DNA of 64,000 bases from Idiomarina sp. (GCA_020832105.1 JAFIFH010000064.1:19614-83613), one strand, 5' to 3'; numbered from the stretch's first letter, positions 28,744 to 40,382 are shown. Notes: a model not told the origin generated them from the sequence alone. Made by a program: numbers and translations.

Positions 28744-29187
28744 ATGAGCACCTTTTTTCTTCAGCACTACGAATGGTTAAAAGCTTTCCATATTATATTC
28801 ATGGTCGCCTGGTTTGCCGGTATATTTTACCTACCCCGTCTGTTTGTCTACCATGCTGAGAGCGAGAACGCCCAAGTACAGGCCCAGTTGATAGTGATGG
28901 AGCGGCGGCTGCTGTACTTCATTACCCCATTTGCCCTTTTTACCCTGATTTTGGGGCTGATGATGACCTATGCCATTGCCAGTGTCAGTGCCATCCCGGT
29001 CTGGTTGCATATTAAATTCGCCCTCGTCGGCGCACTCTATGCCTATCATATATACTGCTTTAGATTACTGCGCCAGTTTCGCGATGGCCTCAATACGCGC
29101 AGCGGAAAATGGTTTCGGGTGTTTAACGAGGCGCCCGTATTACTGCTCTTTGCGGTGGTGCTATTAGCGGTGATTAAGCCCTGGTGA
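28744..29187 (+). CDS. hemJ: Protoporphyrinogen IX oxidase HemJ
   Basis: A 147-residue inner-membrane protein with four hydrophobic segments. The first contains the family signature WLKAFHIIFMVAWFAG followed by FYLPRLFVYH, with the conserved histidines thought to bind heme. HemJ performs the penultimate step of heme synthesis in bacteria lacking HemG/HemY. The start chosen is ATG at 28744 with CAGGA eight bases before; a longer open frame upstream has no conserved residues. Another heme gene, hemL, lies two genes downstream. Confidence 0.9.
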   Translation: MSTFFLQHYEWLKAFHIIFMVAWFAGIFYLPRLFVYHAESENAQVQAQLIVMERRLLYFITPFALFTLILGLMMTYAIASVSAIPVWLHIKFALVGALYAYHIYCFRLLRQFRDGLNTRSGKWFRVFNEAPVLLLFAVVLLAVIKPW

Positions 29188-29244
29188 TCTGCTATCATGC
29201 AACGCCAGCACGCGTATAATCAGTTCAGTTGGGGAGCCTCATTC

Positions 29245-30258
29245 ATGCAATTCACCGGCGCTAATATCCTGTCCGTCAATCAATTCGACGCCGACGCCAT
29301 TACACAAGTATTCACGATTGCCGATAAGATGCAGCCTTATGCGCATCGCAAAAAGCGTACCCGAGTTCTTGATGGTGCGATTTTAGGTAACCTCTTCTTC
29401 GAACCTTCAACCCGCACCAGGGTGAGTTTCGGTACCGCCTTTAATCTGCTCGGTGGTGAAGTTCGCGAGACCACCGGCATGGAAAGCTCAGCCATCGCTA
29501 AAGGGGAGTCGTTATACGACACCGCTCGCGTGCTTTCCAGCTACAGCGACATCATTGCCATGCGTCATCCTAAAGCAGGTTCGGTGGCAGAGTTTGCCGA
29601 AGGCAGCCGGGTGCCAGTGATAAATGGCGGTGACGGTGCCAATGAGCACCCTACCCAGGCACTGCTTGACCTCTACACCATAAAAAAAGAACTTGAACAC
29701 CACCAGTTGTCGGTGGACGGGATGCACATTTGTATGATGGGCGACCTCAAGTACGGCCGCACCGTGCACTCGTTGTCGAAACTATTGGCGATGTACAAAA
29801 ACGTTCATTTCACCCTGATTTCCCCCCGCGAACTATGTATGCCTGAGGATATTCTCGGCCTGCTTGACAGTGCCGGACACCGGGTCACGGTGACTGAGCG
29901 TATTGAAGGCTCCATGGATGCTGATATTGTCTATCAAACCCGAATTCAGCAAGAGCGCTTCGCAAGTTTGCAGGACGCTGATCAATATCGCGGAAAATTC
30001 CGTTTAAACCATGAAATTTATACCAAGCACTACAAACCAAACACCGTCATTATGCATCCGTTACCGCGCGACTCCCGTGCGGAAGCAAACGAGCTGGATA
30101 ACGACCTGAATCAAAATCCAAACCTGGCTATCTTCCGACAGGCGGATAACGGCGTACTTATTCGTATGGCTCTTTTTGCGTTAACCCTTGGGGTTGACCA
30201 CCTGCTTGAAAAGTACGAAACCGACGTTGTCTGGCACAGCGAAAAAGCCAACATTTAA
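29245..30258 (+). CDS. pyrB: Aspartate carbamoyltransferase catalytic subunit
   Basis: First committed enzyme of pyrimidine synthesis, 337 residues from ATG at 29245 (GGGGAG nine bases before). The carbamoyl-phosphate motif reads FFEPSTRTRVSFGTA (about 53-67). Also visible are GDGANEHPTQALLDLYT and MHPLPRDSR. It is longer than the 311-residue E. coli catalytic chain, as in Shewanella-type PyrB. No pyrI regulatory-subunit gene is adjacent, so it may be unregulated by nucleotides or the regulatory gene lies elsewhere. Confidence 0.94.
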   Translation: MQFTGANILSVNQFDADAITQVFTIADKMQPYAHRKKRTRVLDGAILGNLFFEPSTRTRVSFGTAFNLLGGEVRETTGMESSAIAKGESLYDTARVLSSYSDIIAMRHPKAGSVAEFAEGSRVPVINGGDGANEHPTQALLDLYTIKKELEHHQLSVDGMHICMMGDLKYGRTVHSLSKLLAMYKNVHFTLISPRELCMPEDILGLLDSAGHRVTVTERIEGSMDADIVYQTRIQQERFASLQDADQYRGKFRLNHEIYTKHYKPNTVIMHPLPRDSRAEANELDNDLNQNPNLAIFRQADNGVLIRMALFALTLGVDHLLEKYETDVVWHSEKANI

Positions 30259-30267
30259 GAGGTATTT

Positions 30268-31551
30268 ATGTCACGTTCAAGTGAACTTTTTGCACAGGCC
30301 CAACACAGCATTCCCGGTGGTGTAAACTCGCCGGTCCGCGCCTTCGCCGGTGTTGGTGGCGACCCTGTATTTTTCGAGCGCGCCAATGGTGCCTATATGT
30401 TTGATGTGGACGGCCAACGTTACATCGATTACGTAGGCTCTTGGGGGCCAATGATTCTGGGTCATAACTACCCTGCCATTCGTGACGCTGCGATTGAAGC
30501 TGCCGAGCGTGGTCTTAGCTTTGGTACGCCTACCGCGATTGAAGTGACCATGGCCGAAAAAATCATTGAGATCGTGCCGTCAATTGAAAAAGTCCGGATG
30601 GTCAATTCAGGCACCGAAGCGACGATGACTGCTGTGCGGCTTGCCCGTGGCTACACCAAACGCGACAAAATCCTTAAGTTTGAAGGCTGCTATCACGGCC
30701 ATGTCGACTCATTGCTGGTGAAAGCAGGTTCTGGTGCACTGACCCTTGGTCAGCCAAATTCCCCTGGTATTCCTGCGGATTTAGCCCAGCACACCCTCAC
30801 CGTTAGCTTTAATAACCTCGACGAAGTGAAAGAAGTCTTTGCTGCCTATAGTGACGAGATCGCTTGCATTATCGTTGAGCCAGTGGCGGGTAATATGAAC
30901 TGTATCCCACCGGTGCCTGGCTTCCTTGAAGGGCTGCGTGAGGTCTGTGACCAGTATGGCTCGGTGCTGATTTTTGATGAAGTGATGACGGGTTTCCGTA
31001 TCGCTCCAGGCGGTGCGCAAGAGTATTACGGCGTCACCCCTGACCTGACCTGCTTAGGTAAAGTGATTGGCGGCGGTATGCCAGTGGGGGCTTTTGGCGG
31101 TAAGCGTGAAATCATGGATTACATTGCGCCGACAGGCCCTGTGTATCAGGCCGGTACATTGTCAGGTAACCCGGTGGCAATGGCCGCAGGCCTGGCGGCG
31201 TTAACCGCATTGCAGGACCATAGCTTGTACGCGCTGATGAACCAACGCGTTGAAGCGCTTATGCAGGGCTTGCAGCAAGCCGCTAAAGAGGCTGGTATAC
31301 CGCTCAGCATTAACCACGTTGGTGGTATGTTTGGCTTCTTCTTTACGGATGCCGAGCAGGTGACCAGCTTCGCCGAAGCCACACAGTGCAACATGGACCA
31401 CTTTAAAGCGTTTTATCATGAGATGCTTAAGCGCGGTATCTACCTCGCACCGAGTGCCTATGAAGCCGGCTTTATGTCGATGGTGCACAGTGAAGCGGAT
31501 ATCGAAGAGACCATTCAGGCCGCTCGCCAGGCGTTCGCCGCGATCGCCTAA
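30268..31551 (+). CDS. hemL: Glutamate-1-semialdehyde 2,1-aminomutase
   Basis: A PLP enzyme making 5-aminolevulinate in the C5 heme pathway, 427 residues (E. coli 426). The cofactor lysine is Lys265 in [17 protein letters not shown]-terminal [12 protein letters not shown] and the [16 protein letters not shown] motif are typical. It starts 9 bp after the pyrB stop and may share its transcript. A long G+C-rich palindrome follows its stop. Confidence 0.97.
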   Translation: MSRSSELFAQAQHSIPGGVNSPVRAFAGVGGDPVFFERANGAYMFDVDGQRYIDYVGSWGPMILGHNYPAIRDAAIEAAERGLSFGTPTAIEVTMAEKIIEIVPSIEKVRMVNSGTEATMTAVRLARGYTKRDKILKFEGCYHGHVDSLLVKAGSGALTLGQPNSPGIPADLAQHTLTVSFNNLDEVKEVFAAYSDEIACIIVEPVAGNMNCIPPVPGFLEGLREVCDQYGSVLIFDEVMTGFRIAPGGAQEYYGVTPDLTCLGKVIGGGMPVGAFGGKREIMDYIAPTGPVYQAGTLSGNPVAMAAGLAALTALQDHSLYALMNQRVEALMQGLQQAAKEAGIPLSINHVGGMFGFFFTDAEQVTSFAEATQCNMDHFKAFYHEMLKRGIYLAPSAYEAGFMSMVHSEADIEETIQAARQAFAAIA

Positions 31552-31581
31552 TGACCTTCCGTGCATTGTCGCAGTAGTATA

Positions 31582-31603
31582 GCCCCCGGTACGTACCGGG
31601 GGC
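31582..31603. terminator. Perfect G+C-rich palindrome between hemL and a chemoreceptor gene
   Basis: Two 11-bp arms (31582-31592 and 31593-31603) are exact reverse complements. A short partial copy of the right arm (ACCGGGGG) and TTT follow, consistent with a terminator shared by the convergent genes. Confidence 0.75.
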
Positions 31604-31614
31604 TTACCGGGGGT

Positions 31615-33540
31615 TTAGACCTCAAATTGACGAATGCGGTCTGCCAGCCGTTCAGCGAGCTGACGCATGTAGCGGCTTTGTTCAGCACTTTGCACCGCAT
31701 TGGCAGCACCTTTTTCACTCATATCCTGAATCTCGACCACTTGTCGCTCAATACCGTCAAGTACCATACTTTGTTGCTGTGCCGCGTGCGCAACTTCGTG
31801 ATTGCGCTGCAACTGCGTTTGCATATCGCTTTGTACCTCGCGCAAATAAGCGACTCCGCGCTGCGTTGATTCACGCCCCTGGTGGGCGATGTCCTGACTC
31901 TTACTTGCCACATTCTGCGCCTGGTCGGCCTGCTGCTGTAAACTGCTGATCATCTGCTGGATCTCGTCCGTTGCTTGATGACTACGCTTAGCTAACTGAC
32001 GAACCTCGTCTGCAACCACCGCGAAACCGCGGCCCTGATCGCCCGCTCTCGCCGCCTCAATAGCTGCGTTCAGCGCCAGCAGATTGGTCTGCTCTGCCAC
32101 CGCACCAATCACGTCTAACACTTTGCCAATGTCCTTACTTTTGTTAGCCAGCTCTGCCACCACATCAGATACCGCTGCGACCTGTAACGCAAGCTTCTCA
32201 ATGACCTGTTGGGTTTCATTTAACAGATGCAGGCTCTGCTGAGTTCTTTCATCAGTGCGGGTCATGCCGGTGGAGGCCTGGCTGGCATTCAGCGCAACCT
32301 CTTTCACGGTTTCATTAATTTCGTGCAGGGCAGTCGCAAGTTCCATCGTGTGCTGCGCAAGTCGCTGGTTGTCGCGCTCACTTTCTGCCGCCGTGGCGAC
32401 ACCACCACCGGCGTGCTCCCCCACAGAGGCTGCGCTTTGCTCCACGTCCTTCACTATTTGGCGCACCTGAGCAATAAAGGCGTTCACCCCAGAGGTCACC
32501 GCCCGCAGCTCTTTACTGCCCTCTTCGGTAAGTTGCACTCTCAAATCCCCTCCCTGGCTGCCCAGCAGCTGAATACGCTCGGCCAGGCGCTGAATCGGCC
32601 GGGTGATACTAACCGTTAAGCCCAATGCTAAGAGAACGAAGACGATAAATACGAGCGCCGCCACCCCCACCATTTGGCGGCGAGTCTGGGTCAGTGGCAG
32701 CATCAGCTCGTCATAAGGGATCTGTGCAATGACATACCACCCCATTCGGTCAATTCGCTGGGCTGCCAATAAGTAGTCCTTGCCACCCAGCTCAGAGCGC
32801 AACCAACCGCCCTCGCCGGATAGCAAATCACGGCCCACAGAGGGATCACCATATAAGTCGCTCAGATACGCGCTATTGACCAGGTCGGTCTGCGGATGAA
32901 TCCTTACCTGACCACTTGCATCTACAAGGTACACGAAGCCGGTTTGCTCAAGCTCAAAACTGGCTAAATAGTCCTGCATTGCAGTAAAGGGCCGTGATAC
33001 ACCGGCAAGACCCCGCCCTTGGGGCTGCTGAACATTCACAAACAGATTCGCATCACCATTGTCCGGGTCGAAATAGACCTCTGCAGATTGCGCCACCCCA
33101 CTATCGCGGTAGGCAAAGAACCAACTATCCGCACCAGAGTCAGGGTCTAATTGACGCAGAAAGCCATCCTGGTTCCAATAGCGTGCGGTTCGTCGGTCAG
33201 CAAATGATGCGTTGCTTAAGTTAAACCTGCGGGCTAACTGGCCAAGTTCATCGACCAGTGCTGGTGCTTCAACACCAGCTTGTTCTGCTTGCTGAAGATA
33301 GTCCGGGTCATTGGCGATCACGCCTGCGACTGTCATCATTTCACCAATTTCAGCATTTAATGCATGCCGTATGCTATTCAGCAAATTTGGTATATCGCTT
33401 TGCTCGACGCGATTCTGGTAAATGTTCGCCGCTTGATTTTGTCCCACGCTCGCTACAATAAGTGCAGGTAGCAGCGCACAGATGATCGTACTCACCAGCA
33501 ACTTGCGGCGAATTGAAACGTTAGCCCATCGACTCAACAC
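31615..33540 (-). CDS. Methyl-accepting chemotaxis protein with dCache-type sensor
   Basis: About 641 residues. The start is GTG at 33540 with GGAGAG upstream; an upstream TTG at 33591 has no ribosome site. TM1 lies near residues 14-32. A periplasmic double-Cache-like region follows (about 40-280, with [11 protein letters not shown] and [16 protein letters not shown]). TM2 is near 285-308, then HAMP ([16 protein letters not shown]) and a signalling domain with [18 protein letters not shown]. Cache domains often bind amino acids or organic acids; the ligand here is unknown. Confidence 0.92.
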   Translation of the reverse strand: MLSRWANVSIRRKLLVSTIICALLPALIVASVGQNQAANIYQNRVEQSDIPNLLNSIRHALNAEIGEMMTVAGVIANDPDYLQQAEQAGVEAPALVDELGQLARRFNLSNASFADRRTARYWNQDGFLRQLDPDSGADSWFFAYRDSGVAQSAEVYFDPDNGDANLFVNVQQPQGRGLAGVSRPFTAMQDYLASFELEQTGFVYLVDASGQVRIHPQTDLVNSAYLSDLYGDPSVGRDLLSGEGGWLRSELGGKDYLLAAQRIDRMGWYVIAQIPYDELMLPLTQTRRQMVGVAALVFIVFVLLALGLTVSITRPIQRLAERIQLLGSQGGDLRVQLTEEGSKELRAVTSGVNAFIAQVRQIVKDVEQSAASVGEHAGGGVATAAESERDNQRLAQHTMELATALHEINETVKEVALNASQASTGMTRTDERTQQSLHLLNETQQVIEKLALQVAAVSDVVAELANKSKDIGKVLDVIGAVAEQTNLLALNAAIEAARAGDQGRGFAVVADEVRQLAKRSHQATDEIQQMISSLQQQADQAQNVASKSQDIAHQGRESTQRGVAYLREVQSDMQTQLQRNHEVAHAAQQQSMVLDGIERQVVEIQDMSEKGAANAVQSAEQSRYMRQLAERLADRIRQFEV

Positions 33541-33784
33541 TGGTCTCTCCAATATAAAGTATTTATCTATTCGTGCACTTTGACGCCGCAAGCCTATGCA
33601 GCTTCGCTGTACATCGTTTATTTGACTGTATTATTACTACATCAATATTGCTTTGTGATGACTAAAGTCAGCTAAAAACCCGCGCCCTACTGGTCTGCTT
33701 GCGTCCGCGCCTGCGTCAGCCTATGATCGAAGAGCTCGCATTCCCCTGTTTTCTTTGTCGCAATTTAGTGTCGTAAGGTAATCC

Positions 33785-35479
33785 ATGACTGATAAAAACT
33801 CTCCGCACCCGTTATACATTCCCCACGCTGGCCCTTCACTTCTGGAAACGCCTCTTCTAAACAAAGGCAGTGCCTTTACACGTGAAGAACGCATTGCGTT
33901 TAATTTAAGTGGCTTGCTACCACCGCGTTACGAAACCATTGAGGAGCAGGTTCGTCGGGCCTACATGCAGTATTCAAGCTTTGAGACGCCGATGAACAAG
34001 CATATTTATCTGCGTGCGATTCAAGACAATAATGAAACGGTATTCTATCGGTTATTGGCCGATCACATTGAAGAGATGATGCCGATTATCTATACCCCAA
34101 CGGTGGGCGACGCCTGCGAGCAGTTCTCTGACATTTACCGCAGCTCACGGGGCCTGTTCTTGTCCTATTCTGAACAAGGGCAGATGGACGATATTCTGCG
34201 CAACGCCACCAAGCGCAACGTTAAAGTGATTGTGGTCACTGACGGTGAGCGTATTCTTGGCCTGGGCGATCAGGGTATTGGCGGCATGGGTATCCCGATT
34301 GGTAAATTGTCACTCTACACCGCCTGTGGCGGGATCAGCCCGGCCTATACCCTGCCGATCATGCTCGACGTGGGCACGGATAACGAGAAACTTTTAAACG
34401 ACCCAATGTACATGGGCGCCCGTCACAAACGCATTCGAGGCCAGGAGTACGACGATTTCATTGCCACCTTCATTAAGTCAGTGCAACGTCGCTGGCCCCA
34501 GGCAATGATTCAGTTTGAAGACTTTGCGCAGCCCAATGCAATGCCAATTTTGAATCGATATCGTGATGAGATTTGCTGCTTTAACGATGATATCCAGGGC
34601 ACTGCGGCGGTCACGGTCGGCACTTTGCTGGCCGCCTGCAAAAGCAAAGAGCAAAAGTTGAGTGATCAGAAAGTGGTCTTTGTGGGCGCAGGTTCTGCTG
34701 GTTGCGGCATTGCCGAGCAAATTATCGACCAGATGATTGCAGAAGGTATCAGCGATGCCCAGGCACGTTCGCAAATATTTATGGTCGACCGCTACGGATT
34801 GCTTGTAGACGGTATGCAGGGCCTGCGTGACTTCCAGCAAGCGTTAGTGCAACCAGAGTCAATTCGCGACGCATGGCAGTTCAGTGGCGATTACCCTTCA
34901 CTGCTGGACGTAATGTACTGTGCCAAACCCACCGTGTTGATCGGTGTCTCGGGTCAGCAAGGCTTGTTTACCGAACAGGTCATTCAAGCCATGCATCAGG
35001 GATGCCCTCGCCCGATCATTTTCCCGCTTTCCAACCCCTCACGTAATGTCGAGGCGACGCCAGAGCAAGTGGTTGAGTGGACCCGGGGGGAGGCGATCAT
35101 CGCCACCGGCAGCCCTTTTGCACCAGTGATATATAACGATAGAACCTTCCCTATCGCACAGTGCAACAACAGCTACATATTCCCTGGAATTGGTCTTGGT
35201 GTGTTGGCGGTGAAAGCTAATCGCATTACCAATGAAATGTTGATGGCGGCCAGCCAGACGTTAGCAGAATCGTCACCAGCGGTGGATGGAAGTGGCAGCG
35301 CATTACTACCACCGATCACCGAGATTGGCGCGTTAAGCAAACGTATCGCATTTGCGGTTGGCAAAGTTGCCCAGGAGCAGGGGCATGCCCTTGAAGTGCC
35401 TGACGAGATGCTACAGGAGCGGATTGATAAGCAGTTCTGGCGCCCGCAATATCGTGAATACAAGCGCGTCAGTATTTAA
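33785..35479 (+). CDS. maeA: NAD-dependent malic enzyme (malate to pyruvate)
   Basis: 564 residues (E. coli MaeA 565). It oxidatively decarboxylates malate with NAD. The N-terminal GLLPPRYET and [13 protein letters not shown] segments, the metal-binding FEDFAQPNA and [11 protein letters not shown], and the Rossmann motif [16 protein letters not shown] are all present. It stands alone, convergent with mrcB, after a 193-bp upstream region where I see no gene. Confidence 0.96.
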   Translation: MTDKNSPHPLYIPHAGPSLLETPLLNKGSAFTREERIAFNLSGLLPPRYETIEEQVRRAYMQYSSFETPMNKHIYLRAIQDNNETVFYRLLADHIEEMMPIIYTPTVGDACEQFSDIYRSSRGLFLSYSEQGQMDDILRNATKRNVKVIVVTDGERILGLGDQGIGGMGIPIGKLSLYTACGGISPAYTLPIMLDVGTDNEKLLNDPMYMGARHKRIRGQEYDDFIATFIKSVQRRWPQAMIQFEDFAQPNAMPILNRYRDEICCFNDDIQGTAAVTVGTLLAACKSKEQKLSDQKVVFVGAGSAGCGIAEQIIDQMIAEGISDAQARSQIFMVDRYGLLVDGMQGLRDFQQALVQPESIRDAWQFSGDYPSLLDVMYCAKPTVLIGVSGQQGLFTEQVIQAMHQGCPRPIIFPLSNPSRNVEATPEQVVEWTRGEAIIATGSPFAPVIYNDRTFPIAQCNNSYIFPGIGLGVLAVKANRITNEMLMAASQTLAESSPAVDGSGSALLPPITEIGALSKRIAFAVGKVAQEQGHALEVPDEMLQERIDKQFWRPQYREYKRVSI

Positions 35480-35515
35480 ACCACATCATCTGCCAGCATA
35501 TCGGACAACAATAGC

Positions 35516-35536
35516 GCCGCGGCAATTAGCCGCGGC
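35516..35536. terminator. G+C-rich hairpin overlapping the mrcB stop codon
   Basis: GCCGCGGC (35516-35523) and GCCGCGGC (35529-35536), each self-complementary, flank AATTA, which contains the reverse-complemented mrcB stop codon. It separates the convergent genes maeA and mrcB; no T tract follows. Confidence 0.5.
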
Positions 35537-37880
35537 CAAACATCCGTTGAAACCAACTCCGCTCCTCTTCATCTTCTTCCTTCTCAGTCGGGTAGTCCTG
35601 CGTCGGGTCACAGTAATGACGGCTGGGCTCAGTGTATTCAAAGGTGGGCAGATGATAGATCTCGCCCGCACATGCGAAACTCACCGGTTGCCCAGTGCGC
35701 TTATCAAAAGCACCGTCCTTAATCCCTTCCGGGCGCTGGCGTTGAATGGGGTCGACACCAAAACGCTGCCAGAAATCGCCGGCCACCGGTAATGCACCTG
35801 CGCTACCGCTCAAGCCCATCGCACTGTTGTCATCCTGGCCGAGCCAGACTGAGACCAGGTAGCGTTGATCGTAAGAAACAAACCAACTATCACGTAACTC
35901 GTTGGTAGAGCCGGTTTTACCCCCCAGCCCTGAGGTACTAACGTACTGCGCAATGGTGCGTCCGGTTCCCTCGCGCACCACTCCCTGCATCGCAACATTG
36001 GTTAAGTAGGCTCCCGCTTCGCTAAACACCCGTTGTTGTTGACGCTGCTGTTGATACAGCGGCTGGTTCCAATGGGTATACACGGCCTCAATCGAGGTCA
36101 GGCGTTGCTGTACCCCCTGATTCAATAGGGTGCTATACACCTGACTGACCTGGAGGGGCGACATATCCACCGAACCCAACGTCAGTGACGGATACGCATG
36201 AGTTCGCTCATCAAAGCCTGATTCGTACAAGCGTGCCCGCACGCGCTCAGGCCCAATCGCCATTCCCAGGTGTACGGCTGGTGCATTACGTGATTCCAGA
36301 AAGCTTTGGTACAGCGTCAACGGCCCTTTAAATTCACCATCGAAGTTACGCGGGCTCCACTCAACACCCAGCTCGTTGACCAGGGTCAATGGACTGTCAT
36401 CCAGCATAGTTTCAAGACGGTAGTCCTGCGGCGTTTCCAGGGCGATGGCAAAAGTGAAGGGCTTGACCAATGAACCAATGGGTCGCTTTGCATCAAGCGC
36501 CCGATTAAAACCAGCGCGTGTCTGCGCGGTATTGCCCACCAGCGCCCTGACCACGCCTTGCGTATAATCTGCAATAACCATCGCGCCCTGCAACTCAGCC
36601 ACGTTGACCCGCCCGCCGCGGCTGGTCATCGCCAGCTCTGCCTGTTGCTGAACATATGGGTCATAATAAGTAAACACCCGTAAACCCGTTTGCTGCCACT
36701 CGCGACCCGGCACCAGCTGCCGCAGCTCCCGCTGCACGAGGTCGACATAATCGGGTCGTTCACCCAGCACCAGGCGGGTACTTTGCCGGCGTACTAATGG
36801 GTCCTCGAGCGCAGCCAGGTATTGCACCTGACTGATCAGATCATTCTCAAACATCAGCCTCAATACCAGCTCACGACGCCGTTCTGCATTCTCAGGGCGG
36901 CGCCTTGGGTCATACAGACTTGGCCCCTTCACCATCCCTACCAGCAGCGCGATTTCAGCGGGGGATAAGTCTTCCACTGACTTGCCGAAGAAATATTGAG
37001 CGGCCAGCCCGACACCATGGATAGCATGCCCGCGGTCCTGACCAAAATAGACCTCATTAAAATACGCTTCCAGAATAGCCTCTTTTTCAAAGCGATAATC
37101 CAGACTCAGCGCCATAATCGCTTCGTTTGCTTTACGCCAAAGGTTCTGGTCATGGGTCAAATACATATTCTTGACCAACTGCTGGGTCAACGTACTACCA
37201 CCCTGCACCGTGCGCCCTGCCCGCAGGTTCGCCACCGCCGCACGTGCAATGGCACTCGGCTTGACCCCCAGATGCTGGTAAAAGTCCTGATCTTCTATGA
37301 GCAATAAAGTGTCCTGCAGTAAGTCAGGTACCTGCGACAGGCTAACCAATAAACGGTCCTCACCACTGTCCGCAGCGAAGCGCCCTATTAACTGAGGTTC
37401 AAGTCGCGCCTGAGGAAGCACCTGTTGAGACGGCCACGCGACCACCTCCGCCAGACGCCCGTCTGTAAAGCGCAAACGCAGTCGCTGACTGGGTTCAAAA
37501 CCGTCAGCAAAGTCAAATGCACGACGATGGAGCAAGATAGAATCCTCTCGCTCATTGTATTCGCCCGGCCCTCGAGCCGTGGCGGTGGCATTGTAATTCA
37601 ACGCTTGCAGCTCGGCTTTGACCCGTGCATAACTGAGTCCCTCCTGGGGGGCTAGCACCATTGCTCGGCTATACAATAAGGCGGGTGCCTGATAACGATT
37701 TGCTTCAAAGCGCTCGCGCACCTTGCCATCGAGATACACCGCATAAAACGCCAGCACAACCAGGCCGATCAGCATCAGTTTGCCAAATAAGGTGAACATA
37801 GCGCGCAACCAACGTCGTCGTTGTGAGGGCTGTTGCTTATTGCTTCGTTTTGCGCGCTTAGGTTTACTTGCCTTGGTCAT
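35526..37880 (-). CDS. mrcB: Bifunctional class A penicillin-binding protein 1B
   Basis: 784 residues. A basic cytosolic tail and TM helix (residues 28-50) are followed by a UB2H domain (about 65-155). The GT51 glycosyltransferase has catalytic Glu196 in LIEDQDFYQHLG and GGSTLTQQLVKN. The transpeptidase has Ser470 in SLVK, SRN at 530-532 and KTGS at 654-657. It polymerises and crosslinks peptidoglycan, normally activated by LpoB through UB2H. Its start lies inside the 3' end of hrpB (17-bp overlap), so the two are co-transcribed. Confidence 0.96.
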   Translation of the reverse strand: MTKASKPKRAKRSNKQQPSQRRRWLRAMFTLFGKLMLIGLVVLAFYAVYLDGKVRERFEANRYQAPALLYSRAMVLAPQEGLSYARVKAELQALNYNATATARGPGEYNEREDSILLHRRAFDFADGFEPSQRLRLRFTDGRLAEVVAWPSQQVLPQARLEPQLIGRFAADSGEDRLLVSLSQVPDLLQDTLLLIEDQDFYQHLGVKPSAIARAAVANLRAGRTVQGGSTLTQQLVKNMYLTHDQNLWRKANEAIMALSLDYRFEKEAILEAYFNEVYFGQDRGHAIHGVGLAAQYFFGKSVEDLSPAEIALLVGMVKGPSLYDPRRRPENAERRRELVLRLMFENDLISQVQYLAALEDPLVRRQSTRLVLGERPDYVDLVQRELRQLVPGREWQQTGLRVFTYYDPYVQQQAELAMTSRGGRVNVAELQGAMVIADYTQGVVRALVGNTAQTRAGFNRALDAKRPIGSLVKPFTFAIALETPQDYRLETMLDDSPLTLVNELGVEWSPRNFDGEFKGPLTLYQSFLESRNAPAVHLGMAIGPERVRARLYESGFDERTHAYPSLTLGSVDMSPLQVSQVYSTLLNQGVQQRLTSIEAVYTHWNQPLYQQQRQQQRVFSEAGAYLTNVAMQGVVREGTGRTIAQYVSTSGLGGKTGSTNELRDSWFVSYDQRYLVSVWLGQDDNSAMGLSGSAGALPVAGDFWQRFGVDPIQRQRPEGIKDGAFDKRTGQPVSFACAGEIYHLPTFEYTEPSRHYCDPTQDYPTEKEEDEEERSWFQRMFGRG

Positions 37881-40365
37881 GCATCGCCTTCTTAGTTAAA
37901 TGAGTTGCCTGGGCTTGCGCGGGGTCGTCAGGCCACGGGTGTTTAGGATATCGGCCGCGCATTTCTTTTTTTACGTGTATGTAGCTGCCAGCCCAAAAAG
38001 CAGCGAGATCACTGGTCCGCTGCAAGGGCCGCTTAGCCGGTGACAATAGGTCGAGCGTGAGCGGCAAACGCCCATTGAGCACCGTCGGAGAGCTCGGGCT
38101 ACCAAAGACCTCCTGCAGTTTCAACGCCACTAAGGCCGAGCCATCTGCCTGGTACTCGATTAAGTGGGCGCGCCCACTGGGGGCTTGCCAGTGAGTAGGT
38201 AGTGCCTGGTTAAAGCTTTGCTGCTGAGGATATGGCAATAAACTCATCAGCGCATCGCCAGGCGACCAGTTGCTTAACGCCGGGCGATTCTCGATGTGAT
38301 GCCAGTAAGGCACCGCCCAATGGTGCAGCGTTTCAAGCAGGTGCTCATCATCAACTTGTGGCGCATCTTGACTGTGCGTAGCCCACAATGCCAACCGCCG
38401 TTGAATTTGCACACTGCGGGCGTCCCAGTTGAGCATCGACAGCCCATTGCGCTGAACCTCCAGGACCAGTGCAGCAAGACGCTCTTCACCGGACACTTGC
38501 ACTGGCGATGGCTTGCGCTGCAGTTCCAGCGCAAAGTAGCAGCGCTGGTCGACTTTGTGTAGACCGCCCCGCTCGCTACGCCATTCCACTACCGAATGCT
38601 GTTCCACGCGCTGGGCAAAGTCGTGTTCCATCAATTGGCTGACCTGGTCAGCGCTCAGTGCTAAACATTGGCGTATCACCCCATGTTGCATGTCCTGATG
38701 CATGGACAAACCACTGACCAATAACCATGGAGCGGCCTTTAAGCTCATGCTAACAGCGGTATTGGCAGGCCACCCCACCCCAGCACCCGTGGCCAGCGTG
38801 TAGTAGTCGGTTTCTTTTCGTTGCCGCGCCAGCCCGAGCGGGTATAAACACAGGGCCGCTTTAATTAATGAGTCACCAGCGCAGTGTGTCGTACACTCAA
38901 GCTTTAGCTGCCGACACCAATGACGATACCGCCGCCAGGTACGTGGGAATTGGGCTTTCTGCGTCAGCACGTCCTCTACCGCATCTGCCAGGTTCAAGGT
39001 CTCACTTTCACGCTCTTCATCCATTGCCACCAGCAAGGCGAGCGCGGTTAGGGTCGCCGTTTCCTGCGCCGCAGAAAAAGCCTGCGCATAACGCACGTCG
39101 GCGGCGTAACTCAGTAATGCCTGGCCCTGGCTGGTGGCCTGATCGCGGTCATTTAAGGCCCCCACCCCACGCAGCCATTGTTGTGCACTGGCAACATGAC
39201 CTGCATTTGGTGGAGTAAACCAGGCCATCTCGTCCATCGCCGAGCCCCAGCATGCGACTTGTAAGACCAAGTCGGTTAAGTCCTGTTGCTCAATATCAGC
39301 TGGTCGATACTCCGCCATTCCCTGATAATCACTCGGTGCGTAGATTCTTGTACAACGCCCTGGGCCAGTTCGACCAGCACGCCCAGCCCGTTGAATCGCT
39401 GCAGCGCGGGCTACCCGCCGAGTCATAAGTTCGGTGGTATGATACTTGGGACGGTACAACGCCTGGCGTTCGCGACCACTGTCCACCACCCAGTCGATGC
39501 CGGCAATAGTTAAGCTGGTTTCAGCAATATTGGTGGTAAATATCACCCTACGCTGCTCGGTGCGCTGGGTCGCAGTCACCCCCTGTTGTTCACTCAAGGT
39601 CAAGCCACCATGTAGCGCCAGCAGCTCAACCTGGCTATCAGTGCTACTTGCAGCAACCGCCTGCATGACTCTGCGAATTTCGCTCTGCCCCGGCAGAAAA
39701 ACCAGAACCCCGCGATTTTGTGGATATTCACGGATAATGAAATTGACCACATCAGCCGTTTTTTCAAGATAAGACTGCGCCTGGCGGGGCGGTTGATACT
39801 CAATATCCACCGCATACTGACGCCCTTCACTTTGCAACACTTCAGCCTCAGTGCCATGGCCGGCCATCCAGTCTGCTAACGCTTGTGCCGGCAAGGTTGC
39901 TGACATCACTAACAAGGCCAGCTCCGGACGCAGTTGGCGGGTTTCCAATGTCAGTGCTAAACCGAGATCACTATGCAAATTGCGCTCGTGAAACTCATCA
40001 AATATAACGCCGTCAATGTCACTCAGCATCGGGTCAGTTTGCAGCATCCGGGTCAAAATACCTTCGGTCACTACCAGCAAGCGGGTGCGGGCTGAGCGTT
40101 TCGCGTCCTGACGCACCTGGTATCCCACTGTTTGACCACAAGGTTCGTTAAGGCGGCTGGCAATAAATTCGGCAATGCTCAATGCAGCCAGACGTCGTGG
40201 CTGGACCAGAATCCAGCGTTTTGTTGGGAACGCTTGTAACAGCGATAAGGGTAACGCGGTCGACTTTCCGGCACCTGGAGGCGCCTGCAAGACCACCGCA
40301 GAACGGGTCAACGCCTGTTGCAGTGGAACTAGGATATCGGAGACTGGAAGATGAAGGTCATGCAT
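37864..40365 (-). CDS. hrpB: ATP-dependent DEAH-box helicase HrpB
   Basis: 833 residues from ATG at 40365; the frame extends 17 codons further but family members begin near LPVSDILVPL. Motif I is APPGAGKST (about 28-36), the DEAH-type box reads DEFHERNLHSDL, and motif VI is QRAGRAGRTGPG. A HrpB-specific C-terminal domain contains LPLTLDLLSPAKRPLQ. The cellular role of HrpB is not well defined. The hrpB-mrcB pairing is the same as in E. coli. Confidence 0.95.
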   Translation of the reverse strand: MHDLHLPVSDILVPLQQALTRSAVVLQAPPGAGKSTALPLSLLQAFPTKRWILVQPRRLAALSIAEFIASRLNEPCGQTVGYQVRQDAKRSARTRLLVVTEGILTRMLQTDPMLSDIDGVIFDEFHERNLHSDLGLALTLETRQLRPELALLVMSATLPAQALADWMAGHGTEAEVLQSEGRQYAVDIEYQPPRQAQSYLEKTADVVNFIIREYPQNRGVLVFLPGQSEIRRVMQAVAASSTDSQVELLALHGGLTLSEQQGVTATQRTEQRRVIFTTNIAETSLTIAGIDWVVDSGRERQALYRPKYHTTELMTRRVARAAAIQRAGRAGRTGPGRCTRIYAPSDYQGMAEYRPADIEQQDLTDLVLQVACWGSAMDEMAWFTPPNAGHVASAQQWLRGVGALNDRDQATSQGQALLSYAADVRYAQAFSAAQETATLTALALLVAMDEERESETLNLADAVEDVLTQKAQFPRTWRRYRHWCRQLKLECTTHCAGDSLIKAALCLYPLGLARQRKETDYYTLATGAGVGWPANTAVSMSLKAAPWLLVSGLSMHQDMQHGVIRQCLALSADQVSQLMEHDFAQRVEQHSVVEWRSERGGLHKVDQRCYFALELQRKPSPVQVSGEERLAALVLEVQRNGLSMLNWDARSVQIQRRLALWATHSQDAPQVDDEHLLETLHHWAVPYWHHIENRPALSNWSPGDALMSLLPYPQQQSFNQALPTHWQAPSGRAHLIEYQADGSALVALKLQEVFGSPSSPTVLNGRLPLTLDLLSPAKRPLQRTSDLAAFWAGSYIHVKKEMRGRYPKHPWPDDPAQAQATHLTKKAMHDQGK

Positions 40366-40382
40366 CGCTCTATTTTGCCATA

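Noticed and set aside
31582..31603. Perfect palindrome as an attachment or recombination site
   Set aside because: No integrase, mobile genes or duplicated flank; position between convergent genes fits a terminator better.
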